Origin: CAYTET01 sp964436975
GTDB taxonomy: Bacteria; Bacillota_I; Bacilli_A; Erysipelotrichales; Erysipelotrichaceae
NCBI GenBank assembly: GCA_964436975.1
Contig: CAYTET010000021.1
Location: forward strand, 1 to 26,845
Direction: 5' to 3'
Length of the DNA: 26,845 nucleotides
The notes under the pieces were generated by a model. It saw nothing but the letters and a program-made list of their open reading frames with translations. It was not told the DNA's origin and ran no database searches. The translations under genes and the position numbers were made by a program. Positions 15,376 to 21,688 of the stretch are shown here, piece by piece. Each line of letters opens with the position of its first letter. Positions within the stretch are counted from its first letter, which is position 1.

Positions 15376-16440
15376 TTATTTGGAATTAACCAGGGCCATG
15401 ATTTCTTTTTCCAGTTCTTCCACTATGCTGGCCTGGGGAATTTTGCGGATTATCTGACCGTGACGGAACAGCAGGGCCTCATCCTTGCCGCCGGCAATAC
15501 CGATATCAGCATCTCTGGCTTCGCCCGGACCGTTGACGGCACAGCCCATAACGGCCACTTTAATGTCCGCTGACACTGTATCCAGAAACTCGTCAATCTG
15601 CTTTATTATGGGCAGCATGTCATACTGGGTCCGGCCGCAGGTCGGACATCCGACCAGGTCCGGCACATTATCAATAAGGCTAAAACAGCGCAGCAGTTTT
15701 TTGGCGGCCTTTATTTCTTCGATGGGGTCGGCGGATATTGAAATGCGGATGGTATCGCCAATGCCGTCATACAGCAGCGGGCCTAAAGCCGCCGCTGATT
15801 TTATCAGGCTGTAATCAGCCGTTCCGGCTTCCGTAACCCCAAGATGGAGCGGATAGTCCCAGCGCTGGCTGGCCAGCCGGTACGTTTCAATAGTCATGGG
15901 AACATCACTGGATTTAAATGAAAGACAGATGTCGTTGAAATTCATCTCTTTGAGAATGTCGATATGGCTCTGGGCGCTTTCCAGCATGGCCTGGGGGCAG
16001 CAATGACCGTATTTAAGCAGATATTTCTTTTCCAGTGAACCGGAGTTGATGCCGATGCGGATGGGAATGTGCTTTTTCTGACAGGCGGTCACCACTTTTT
16101 CAATATTTTCCGCACTGCCGATATTGCCGGGATTCAGCCTTATCTTGTCAGCGCCGGCTTCAATGGCGGCTAGGGCCAGCTTATAGTCAAAATGAATATC
16201 GGCCACCAGGGGGATTGAAATTGCTTCTTTAATCGTCTTAATGGCGGCCGCATCTTCAAAATCCATTACGGAAACCCGGATTATCGCACAGCCGGCCGCT
16301 GTCAGCGCTCTGATCTGCGCAATAGTGGCAGCGGTATCTTTGGTATGGGTGTTGCACATCGACTGGATGATGACGCGGGACTGATGCCCCATAACAAGAT
16401 TGCCCACCGTCAGCTGGCGGGTCTGATTTCGTAAAGTCAT
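15376..16440 (-). CDS. ispG: 4-hydroxy-3-methylbut-2-en-1-yl diphosphate synthase
   Basis: Penultimate MEP pathway enzyme, converting MEcPP to HMBPP. The 354-residue length is that of the short bacterial form without the insert domain. A TIM-barrel half (about 1-240) with DIHFDYKLAL (81-90) and KIRLNPGNIG (99-108) is followed by the iron-sulfur domain, whose 4Fe-4S ligands are C265 and C268 (GCPTCG), C300 (MGCAVNGPGE) and E307. GGAGG sits about ten bases before the ATG, with a promoter upstream. It is convergent with nfo. Confidence 0.97.
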   Translation of the reverse strand: MTLRNQTRQLTVGNLVMGHQSRVIIQSMCNTHTKDTAATIAQIRALTAAGCAIIRVSVMDFEDAAAIKTIKEAISIPLVADIHFDYKLALAAIEAGADKIRLNPGNIGSAENIEKVVTACQKKHIPIRIGINSGSLEKKYLLKYGHCCPQAMLESAQSHIDILKEMNFNDICLSFKSSDVPMTIETYRLASQRWDYPLHLGVTEAGTADYSLIKSAAALGPLLYDGIGDTIRISISADPIEEIKAAKKLLRCFSLIDNVPDLVGCPTCGRTQYDMLPIIKQIDEFLDTVSADIKVAVMGCAVNGPGEARDADIGIAGGKDEALLFRHGQIIRKIPQASIVEELEKEIMALVNSK

Positions 16441-16460
16441 GTCGTAATTCCTCCATTGCC

Positions 16461-16489
16461 ATTATATACTGCTTTGGACCGGTTGAAAA
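16461..16489 (-). promoter_or_regulatory. Promoter of ispG
   Basis: On the minus strand TTTTCA (16489-16484), 17 bases, perfect TATAAT (16466-16461), followed by a short leader with GGAGG before the ATG at 16440. Unlike ygiQ and ispH this gene has a normal leader. Confidence 0.6.
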
Positions 16490-16501
16490 AAGTAAAAACT
16501 A

Positions 16502-16553
16502 TTGATAATAAAGGAACAAATGTGCTATTATGGCAAGGCGATACGGTAGGAGG
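16502..16553 (+). promoter_or_regulatory. Promoter and ribosome binding site of rpmG
   Basis: TTGATA (16502-16507), 18 bases, TATTAT (16526-16531) preceded by TGC, an extended -10. AGGAGG at 16548-16553 sets the start at 16564. A strong promoter and ribosome binding site, as fits a ribosomal protein. Confidence 0.7.
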
Positions 16554-16563
16554 AAAAATAGAA

Positions 16564-16716
16564 ATGCCCAGAGACAACATTATGTATAAATGCAGCGAAT
16601 GCGGCGAAGAAAACTATTTAGGGACCCGTAACAAGAAAAAGCATCCCGAAAAAATGGAAATCAATAAGTATTGCCCTCGCTGCAAGAAGGTCACTGTTCA
16701 TAAGGAGAAAAAGTAA
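16564..16716 (+). CDS. rpmG: 50S ribosomal protein L33
   Basis: A 50-residue zinc-ribbon form of bL33. Four cysteines in two CxxC knuckles (C10, C13, C37, C40) bracket the conserved TRNKKKHPEKMEINKYCPRC block. The start at 16564 follows AGGAGG; an in-frame ATG at 16456 would add 36 residues unlike any L33 and overlaps the promoter. The zinc-binding form is often accompanied elsewhere in the genome by a zinc-free copy, which cannot be judged here. It is followed at once by a terminator. Confidence 0.95.
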   Translation: MPRDNIMYKCSECGEENYLGTRNKKKHPEKMEINKYCPRCKKVTVHKEKK

Positions 16717-16735
16717 AAAGGGCCCGGCCCTTTTT
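16715..16735 (+). terminator. Intrinsic terminator of rpmG
   Basis: AAAAA, GGGC (16720-16723), loop CCG, GCCC (16727-16730), TTTTT. With the A-T pairs the stem is nine base pairs. It overlaps the rpmG stop and ends 13 bases before the next ATG. Confidence 0.85.
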
Positions 16736-16748
16736 CTTTATTCCCGCT

Positions 16749-17357
16749 ATGATCAGCATTCAACGAATAGTTACCGCTGTCTATGAGGAAAACTGCTATC
16801 TGGTAAATGACGGAGTCCAGACCGTGATAGTTGATCCCGGCTCTTCATTCCGCCATATCAGTGCCACGCTGGCCAATCCCGGTCAGCCGGAAGTAAAGGC
16901 AATCATACTGACCCATGGCCATTTTGACCATATCGGAGCCGTGGATAAGCTTGTCAAATTATACGGCTGTCCGGTTTATGCCTGCCGCCAGGACCAGGAT
17001 ATAATGACTGATCCCGCCCTGAATCAATTCGCTGATGCCACTGCTACCATTCATTCACCCCTCAGTTGGATTGAAGAAAGTCCGCTGGTAATCGGATCTA
17101 TGACTTTTACAGTCTATTTTACGCCGGGCCATACCCCCGGATCGGTAATGTTTGAAATCGAAAACAATCTCTTTACCGGCGATACGCTGTTTTGCGGTGA
17201 TGTCGGCAGAACTGATCTGTACCGCGGAAGTGAAACCCAGCTCAACCAGTCACTTAAAATGATTCGCAACCTGAATCCGGATCTGGTCATCTGGCCGGGC
17301 CATGGCGATTCATCAACGCTGTGGCAGCAGCTGAAAATAAATCCCTATCTGCAGTAA
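16749..17357 (+). CDS. MBL-fold metallo-hydrolase (glyoxalase II-like, YqgX type)
   Basis: A 202-residue metallo-beta-lactamase-fold hydrolase. The dinuclear metal site is complete: THGHFDH (H56, H58, D60, H61), H128 (PGHTPG), D145 (GDTLF) and H185 (PGHGD). Length and layout fit the short glyoxalase II-like group to which Bacillus YqgX belongs; hydroxyacylglutathione or hydroxyacyl-bacillithiol thioesterase activity is possible but not shown by the sequence. In Bacillus YqgX also lies close to comG, so the neighbourhood is conserved. The ATG has no Shine-Dalgarno sequence and follows the rpmG terminator by 13 bases; no good promoter of its own is visible, so it may depend on read-through. Confidence 0.9.
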   Translation: MISIQRIVTAVYEENCYLVNDGVQTVIVDPGSSFRHISATLANPGQPEVKAIILTHGHFDHIGAVDKLVKLYGCPVYACRQDQDIMTDPALNQFADATATIHSPLSWIEESPLVIGSMTFTVYFTPGHTPGSVMFEIENNLFTGDTLFCGDVGRTDLYRGSETQLNQSLKMIRNLNPDLVIWPGHGDSSTLWQQLKINPYLQ

Positions 17358-17359
17358 TG

Positions 17360-17394
17360 ACACTCGGTTAACAGCCGGGTGTTTTAGTTTTTTT
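17360..17394 (+). terminator. Intrinsic terminator before comGA
   Basis: ACACTCGG (17360-17367), seven-base loop, CCGGGTGT (17375-17382) with one G-T pair, then a T-rich tract TTTTAG and seven T. It isolates the comG operon from upstream transcription. Confidence 0.88.
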
Positions 17395-17440
17395 GGGAAA
17401 AAAGGCGGCTGAACGCAAATAGATAGCAGGGGGTGATGTC

Positions 17441-18391
17441 ATGGAGCAGCGTTTTGTGCAGCTTCTGGAAAAGGCCATCCATAATAAAGCGACTGACATT
17501 CATTTTCAGATTGACCACAGCGGATCGCTGACGCTGGCCCTGCGGACTGCGGAAGGGCTGGTTCCTCTGAAAAGCCAGAGCGATGACATAAAGCTGTTCA
17601 ATTATCTTCTGTACCAGGCCCATCTTGATATTACCGGCGGCAACCAGCCCCAGACGGGCAGCTTTTCATATTTCTACCATGGCCATTACTATGACTTCCG
17701 CTTTGCGGTGATCCGGACAGCCACCATGTCAAGCGGTGTTCTGCGCATTCTTAATAACCACCGGCCCCTTACCATTTCCAGTCTGAGTCAGCAGGAGCAT
17801 ATTCAAAAGGAGTTCAGAAACTGGCAGCAGGCCGATCACGGTCTGGTCATCCTGTCCGGACCGACCGGCTCGGGCAAGACTACAACGCTGTATACCATTC
17901 TTGGTGAAATGAGCCATAAGTCGGTTTATACATTGGAAGACCCCATTGAGGTATATCAGAGCGGTCTGATCCAGCTGGAGATAAATGAGGCCATCGGTTT
18001 AAGCTATGCCAATGGCATCAGACAGATTCTCCGGCATGATCCCGATGTTATCATGATTGGAGAAATCAGGGATGAAACGGCTGCCGCCATGGCCGTCAGG
18101 GCCGCTTTGACCGGCTGTCTGGTTTTCACCACAATTCATGCCTTCAGTCTGCAGGGAGCGGTTGACCGGATGTGCGAACTTAATGTCAGCCGGCATGATC
18201 TGTTTGCAACCCTGCTGGCTGTCAGCAATCAGCGGCTGCTGCAGACCGCCCGGCGGCTGGTTAGACAGTGTGTCTACGATATTGCCGATTATGACACCAT
18301 TCAAAATGCAGAACGCTGCGGCCGGCCGCTGCCTGAGAATATTGGCAGCCTGGTTGAAAAACAGCGTCAGCATGAAGATGAACTGGATTAA
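17441..18391 (+). CDS. comGA: Competence pseudopilus assembly ATPase ComGA
   Basis: A 316-residue secretion ATPase of the GspE/PilB family that powers assembly of the competence pseudopilus for DNA uptake. A short N-terminal domain with ATDIHFQ (17-23) precedes the RecA-like core: Walker A GPTGSGKTT (140-148), aspartate box TLEDPIEV (164-171), Walker B VIMIGEIRD (203-211) and histidine box TTIHA (230-234). It is somewhat shorter than Bacillus ComGA (about 356) and lacks the tetracysteine zinc knuckle of PilB. GGGGGTGATG just before the ATG is a strong ribosome binding site. First of seven overlapping genes. I see no cin-box and no clear -35/-10 upstream, so the control signal is unrecognised. 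Confidence 0.93.
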   Translation: MEQRFVQLLEKAIHNKATDIHFQIDHSGSLTLALRTAEGLVPLKSQSDDIKLFNYLLYQAHLDITGGNQPQTGSFSYFYHGHYYDFRFAVIRTATMSSGVLRILNNHRPLTISSLSQQEHIQKEFRNWQQADHGLVILSGPTGSGKTTTLYTILGEMSHKSVYTLEDPIEVYQSGLIQLEINEAIGLSYANGIRQILRHDPDVIMIGEIRDETAAAMAVRAALTGCLVFTTIHAFSLQGAVDRMCELNVSRHDLFATLLAVSNQRLLQTARRLVRQCVYDIADYDTIQNAERCGRPLPENIGSLVEKQRQHEDELD

Positions 18392-19376
18392 ACGGCCTAA
18401 AAGCGGCAGTCTGACGGAAAACCAATGGCATATCATCGCTTCTTTCGTCCGAAACGGCCGCAATATAAAGGATGTCCTGCTTTATCTGCAGCAGACCAGT
18501 CCCCTGGATGAAAACATCAGCCGGCTTATTTCCGGCTTAAACAGGGGATTGCCGCTTTATGACCTGCTGGGCTGTTCGGTTTATGAAAAGCAGCTGGCGG
18601 TTTATCTGCCTTATCTGGCTATTCCCCAGGCCGTAGCCGTCTGTGACAAAATGGCTAAAAACCGGCAGCGGCTGACGGATGAACTGCTGAAAAGAAATGT
18701 CTATCCCTTTGTTCTGCTGGTAGGCGGAATAGTCCTTCTTTTTGTTTTCAGCCGGCTGGTTATGCCTTCAATGACGGCTCTGTTGGACAGTTCCGACGCT
18801 AAAGGACGCACTCTTTCCTTAATGCTGGCCGGCATTGAAGTGTCCCGCAATGTTATTGCCGTTCTACTGGTGACGGCCTTAATTCTAATGGCCGCAATCG
18901 GGGCCGGCCACAAGGAAATGTATGTCTGGATGCTGCTGCACCGGTTTAAGGCCGACCGGCTGATTAAGTCCTATGCCACCTACCGTTTTGTGCAGTATCT
19001 GCAGATTCTATTGAATCAGAAGACATCCTTTTACGACGCCCTTCAGCTGATTCGCCATAATAAGCATGATTCCTATTCGGCCCTGCTGGCTTTTCAGCTT
19101 GATGATGCATTATCCCGGGGCCTCAGTCTGAAAGGCGGTGTCGGCAATGATTTCTTTGATGAAGAGTTTATCATCATGTGCCGCTTCAGTCTGCAGACCG
19201 CTGATTTTGACGGCATGCTGAATGATTACCTGCAGACAGCCCTGGCCAATTACCAGAAACTGCTGAAACGGGTGACCATCGGCTTTCAGGCCGGCATCTA
19301 TGGCTTTATAGCGCTTATCATCATTGTGGCTTATCAGATCCTGCTGCTGCCACTGGAGATGCTTAATCAGTTATGA
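18372..19376 (+). CDS. comGB: Competence pseudopilus inner membrane platform ComGB
   Basis: A 334-residue GspF/PilC-type polytopic protein, the membrane platform on which ComGA acts. Three hydrophobic segments are visible: PFVLLVGGIVLLFVFSRLV (about 115), VIAVLLVTALILMAAIG (about 160) and GFIALIIIVAYQILLLP near the C terminus, as in the family. The start at 18372 (MKMNWIKRP) overlaps comGA by 20 bases; an in-frame start farther upstream would lie deep inside comGA. The first GspF repeat (about 15-110) and the second (about 195-300) can be recognised only loosely. Length matches Bacillus ComGB (323). Confidence 0.88.
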   Translation: MKMNWIKRPKSGSLTENQWHIIASFVRNGRNIKDVLLYLQQTSPLDENISRLISGLNRGLPLYDLLGCSVYEKQLAVYLPYLAIPQAVAVCDKMAKNRQRLTDELLKRNVYPFVLLVGGIVLLFVFSRLVMPSMTALLDSSDAKGRTLSLMLAGIEVSRNVIAVLLVTALILMAAIGAGHKEMYVWMLLHRFKADRLIKSYATYRFVQYLQILLNQKTSFYDALQLIRHNKHDSYSALLAFQLDDALSRGLSLKGGVGNDFFDEEFIIMCRFSLQTADFDGMLNDYLQTALANYQKLLKRVTIGFQAGIYGFIALIIIVAYQILLLPLEMLNQL

Positions 19377-19393
19377 AGAAGAAAGGAGCCGGA

Positions 19394-19699
19394 ATGGTCC
19401 AAACTAAAAAAGGCTTTACGGTAATAGAAATGATGCTTGTGCTTTTGGTTATCTCCGTTATCCTGCTGATTACTCTGCCCAACATCGCCCAGAAAAAGCA
19501 GATAATCAATAATATCGGCTGTCAGTCCCTTATTGAAGTCGTTAATTCACAGGTGCTGATGTTTAATCTGGAAAACGGCCGGCAGCCGGATTCATTAAGC
19601 GAACTGGTGGAAGAAGGCTATCTGAAAGAGGACCAGCTCAGATGCCCCAATGATAAAGCCATTGAACTGGATGAAGCGGGGCAGGCGGTTGTCCGCTAA
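19394..19699 (+). CDS. comGC: Major competence pseudopilin ComGC
   Basis: A 101-residue type IV pilin-like protein. The prepilin peptidase site is KKG|FTVIE: G7, F8 at +1 and the conserved glutamate E12 at +5, followed by a 20-residue hydrophobic helix. C43 and C84 may form a disulfide; the CPND near residue 84 matches the conserved C-terminal CPNG of ComGC. AAAGGAG (19382-19388) before the ATG at 19394 favours this start over 19373, which overlaps the comGB stop by four bases and would give a 14-residue leader. The processing enzyme (ComC) is not in the window. Confidence 0.92.
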   Translation: MVQTKKGFTVIEMMLVLLVISVILLITLPNIAQKKQIINNIGCQSLIEVVNSQVLMFNLENGRQPDSLSELVEEGYLKEDQLRCPNDKAIELDEAGQAVVR

Positions 19700-20012
19700 A
19701 GGCTATTCGCTTGTTGAAGCCATGCTGGTTCTGATAATCATTGCCGTCTGCTATCTGCTGGTTCTGCCCGCCGTCTTCAAAACGGAAGCTGAAGACCAGC
19801 CTGTTGAAGAGCTGACAAACAAACTGCTGAAATGCCAGCTGCAGGCTATCATGGAGGATGATACTGTCGAATTTGAAGATGAGCAGTACGATGACTATGA
19901 TATTTCGTTCAACCGCCGCGGCAATGTCAATATGGCCAGGCGGATTATGCTCAACGGCAATGATCTGATCATTTCCCTGGGCACAGGAAGGATATATGAA
20001 GATGATGAATAA
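19671..20012 (+). CDS. comGD: Minor pseudopilin ComGD-like
   Basis: About 107-120 residues with a prepilin motif AKG|YSLVE (glutamate at +5) and a hydrophobic helix ending in LVLPAVF. The C-terminal part is acidic (EFEDEQYDDYD). Start uncertain: ATG 19650, ATG 19671 or TTG 19689 are in frame; the TTG, overlapping the comGC stop, would give the typical short leader MSAKG. None has a strong ribosome binding site, so translation is probably coupled to comGC. Assigned to ComGD by order in the operon and the intact motif rather than by strong sequence similarity. Confidence 0.8.
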   Translation: MKRGRRLSAKGYSLVEAMLVLIIIAVCYLLVLPAVFKTEAEDQPVEELTNKLLKCQLQAIMEDDTVEFEDEQYDDYDISFNRRGNVNMARRIMLNGNDLIISLGTGRIYEDDE

Positions 20013-20214
20013 GAAAAGGGGCGGCATGCTGACAGACGCTCTGCTGGGTCTGCTGGTTATGTCGGTAGTGACGGCGGCGGTATACGGCTACTGTCAGATC
20101 AGTTTGCATCATGATGACTGGCGTGATGATGATCTGCAGATGGATATATGGAGCCAATATGAAAGGTGTGATCTGTATTGTCCCGAAGATGCTTTGCCGG
20201 ATTCACTCTTTTAG
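19996..20214 (+). CDS. comGE: Minor pseudopilin ComGE-like, short
   Basis: A 72-residue protein (ATG 19996, or 20002) behind AGGAAGGA (19985-19992). A basic leader MKMMNKKRGG precedes a hydrophobic helix LTDALLGLLVMSVVTAAVYGY. The prepilin site is irregular: cut after the first glycine, position +5 is an aspartate; cut after the second, the aspartate is at +4. At 72 residues it is well below Bacillus ComGE (about 115). The soluble tail has several Asp and a C-x3-C. Assigned by position between the ComGD- and ComGF-like genes; similarity alone would not suffice. Confidence 0.65.
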   Translation: MKMMNKKRGGMLTDALLGLLVMSVVTAAVYGYCQISLHHDDWRDDDLQMDIWSQYERCDLYCPEDALPDSLF

Positions 20215-20627
20215 AAACCCTGCTGGCATTGGCGCTGCTGGCTTTTATTACAGCCCTCAGCGTACCGCTGCTGGGAGCCATGAGCCGGCTGAAAGAGCAG
20301 GTGCAGTATAACTACCAGGATGATATCGGGGTATACCAACTGCAGATCAGGCTGGCCACTGCCAATATTGATCAGATAGATCTTGATGAAATCCAGTTTC
20401 ACAATCCTGATCATGACTATCAGCTCCACATTGTCAATGAAAATCTCATTGTCCAGCCGGGAACACTGATTTTTCTGCATGATATCGACAGTGTCGACTT
20501 TTCCCTGGAAGACGATATTGTCGTAATGGAATACTGCCGGCAGGAGGGCTGCTGGCGTCAGCCGATAGCCTATTATGCCCCCTTGGATTCTGATCAGGAT
20601 GGCCAGCATGAAATTAAACTGCCGTAG
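20178..20627 (+). CDS. comGF: Minor pseudopilin ComGF-like
   Basis: A 149-residue pilin-like protein starting at a TTG supported by AAAGGTG (20162-20168) nine bases upstream. The leader MSRRCFAG is followed by FTLLE (glutamate E13 at +5) and a long hydrophobic helix to about residue 33. The soluble part is a beta-rich domain ending QEGCWRQPIAYYAPL, compatible with the ComGF fold. It overlaps comGE by 37 bases and comGG by 20. Confidence 0.8.
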   Translation: MSRRCFAGFTLLETLLALALLAFITALSVPLLGAMSRLKEQVQYNYQDDIGVYQLQIRLATANIDQIDLDEIQFHNPDHDYQLHIVNENLIVQPGTLIFLHDIDSVDFSLEDDIVVMEYCRQEGCWRQPIAYYAPLDSDQDGQHEIKLP

Positions 20628-20964
20628 AAAAGGATTTGTGACCCTGTGGGCACTGGGTTTATTGCTGCTGACGGCTTCTATCGGCTCTGATATAGCAGCC
20701 GTTTTGGAAATGGACCGGCTTTTTCATGCTGATGATGACCTTTTTTACCGGGCCAACTGGGTTGAAGTGCTGACCATCGGATATGTCAGAACTTGTCTGA
20801 GAGACTATAGCGAGGCTGATGAAGTTATTTTCTTTGACGGTTTCATTATTGATATCTCATATGATGACCTGCAGGCAGCTTTTACGATAACTCAAGGAAA
20901 TTTTGTTAGGGAGCGGGTTTTGGTGTATGATGATATCGATGATTCGGTCACATCGTATTATTGA
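20608..20964 (+). CDS. comGG: Minor pseudopilin ComGG-like
   Basis: A 118-residue protein with leader MKLNCRRKG followed by FVTLWALGLLLLTASIG. The +5 position is tryptophan W14, not glutamate; Bacillus ComGG and the tip pseudopilin GspK also lack the +5 glutamate, which supports the assignment. The rest is rich in Asp (SEADEVIFFDGF, VYDDIDDS). The ATG at 20608 is preferred to the in-frame one at 20575 because it gives a normal prepilin leader; CAGGATGG lies just before it. It is the last comG gene. Confidence 0.72.
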   Translation: MKLNCRRKGFVTLWALGLLLLTASIGSDIAAVLEMDRLFHADDDLFYRANWVEVLTIGYVRTCLRDYSEADEVIFFDGFIIDISYDDLQAAFTITQGNFVRERVLVYDDIDDSVTSYY

Positions 20965-20965
20965 A

Positions 20966-20983
20966 AGCACACTGCTGTTTTTT
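20966..20983 (+). terminator. Possible weak terminator after comGG
   Basis: AGCA, loop CAC, TGCT, G and six T immediately after the comGG stop. The stem is only four base pairs. Confidence 0.35.
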
Positions 20984-21017
20984 GTTTTGTTATAGTTTGA
21001 TTTCGTTTATTTGTGGG

Positions 21018-21046
21018 TTTATAAATACATCAAAGTTTGATATAAT
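21018..21046 (+). promoter_or_regulatory. Promoter of efp
   Basis: TTTATA (21018-21023), 17 bases, TATAAT (21041-21046) preceded by TGA, forming an extended -10. A leader of about 55 bases follows, with AAGGTG at 21099-21104 six bases before the ATG at 21111. Nothing else is recognised in this 146-base spacer. Confidence 0.7.
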
Positions 21047-21110
21047 ATCCCTTGCGTAAAACAAAATTAGTTTGTTTGTGACCAAAAATTAGAAAGAGAA
21101 GGTGTTTTTA

Positions 21111-21668
21111 ATGTTAATCGCTAATGAATTGAGACCGGGAACAACTTTTGAGTATGAAGGTGGAATTTATACTTCATTGGGAATTGCTCTGAACAAGACC
21201 GCGATGCGGCAGATGGTAGTTAAGGTAAAATCAAAGGATTTGAGAACCGGTGTAATCAAGGATATCGTCTTCACAGGCGGTGACAAGGTCGAGCAGGCCC
21301 GTATTGATAAAAGAGAAATGCAGTATCTGTATGATTCCGGTGATTCATTAGTGTTCATGGATAAAACCAATTATGAGCAGATTGAAATTCCGCGTGACAA
21401 ACTGTCATGGGAGCTTAACTTTCTGAAACCCGAATCCGATATCAACATCTCAATGTATGAAGGGGAGGTCCTGGGCATCATTCTGCCGGATAAGGTCGCT
21501 CTCAAGATCGTTGAGACTGAGCCGGCTGTTGCCGGCAATACCGCTACGTCAGCCCAGAAAAATGCAACATTGGAAACAGGCTGGCAGATTAAAGTGCCGT
21601 TATTCATTAGTCAGGATGAAATAGTTTTAGTGTCTACTATTGATGGTAAGTATTCAGGGAGAGCTTAA
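21111..21668 (+). CDS. efp: Translation elongation factor P with atypical loop
   Basis: A 185-residue, three-domain EF-P that rescues ribosomes stalled at proline runs. Domain I (1-63) carries the family stretch LRTG (44-47), the middle domain YLYDSGDSLVFMDKTNYEQIEIP is typical, and the C-terminal signature ATLETGWQIKVPLFI (about 148-162) with GKYSGRA at the end is intact. The loop reaching the peptidyl-transferase centre is unusual: aligned without gaps to B. subtilis EF-P, residues 28-35 are LNKTAMRQ instead of VKPGKGAA, so the modified Lys32 is Met32, with Arg33 beside it. The start at 21111 is set by AAGGTG; the upstream in-frame ATG at 21102 overlaps that site. It is followed by the tail-anchored protein gene after 20 bases. 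Confidence 0.95.
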   Translation: MLIANELRPGTTFEYEGGIYTSLGIALNKTAMRQMVVKVKSKDLRTGVIKDIVFTGGDKVEQARIDKREMQYLYDSGDSLVFMDKTNYEQIEIPRDKLSWELNFLKPESDINISMYEGEVLGIILPDKVALKIVETEPAVAGNTATSAQKNATLETGWQIKVPLFISQDEIVLVSTIDGKYSGRA

Positions 21669-21688
21669 TCCGCCAACGGAGGATTCAT

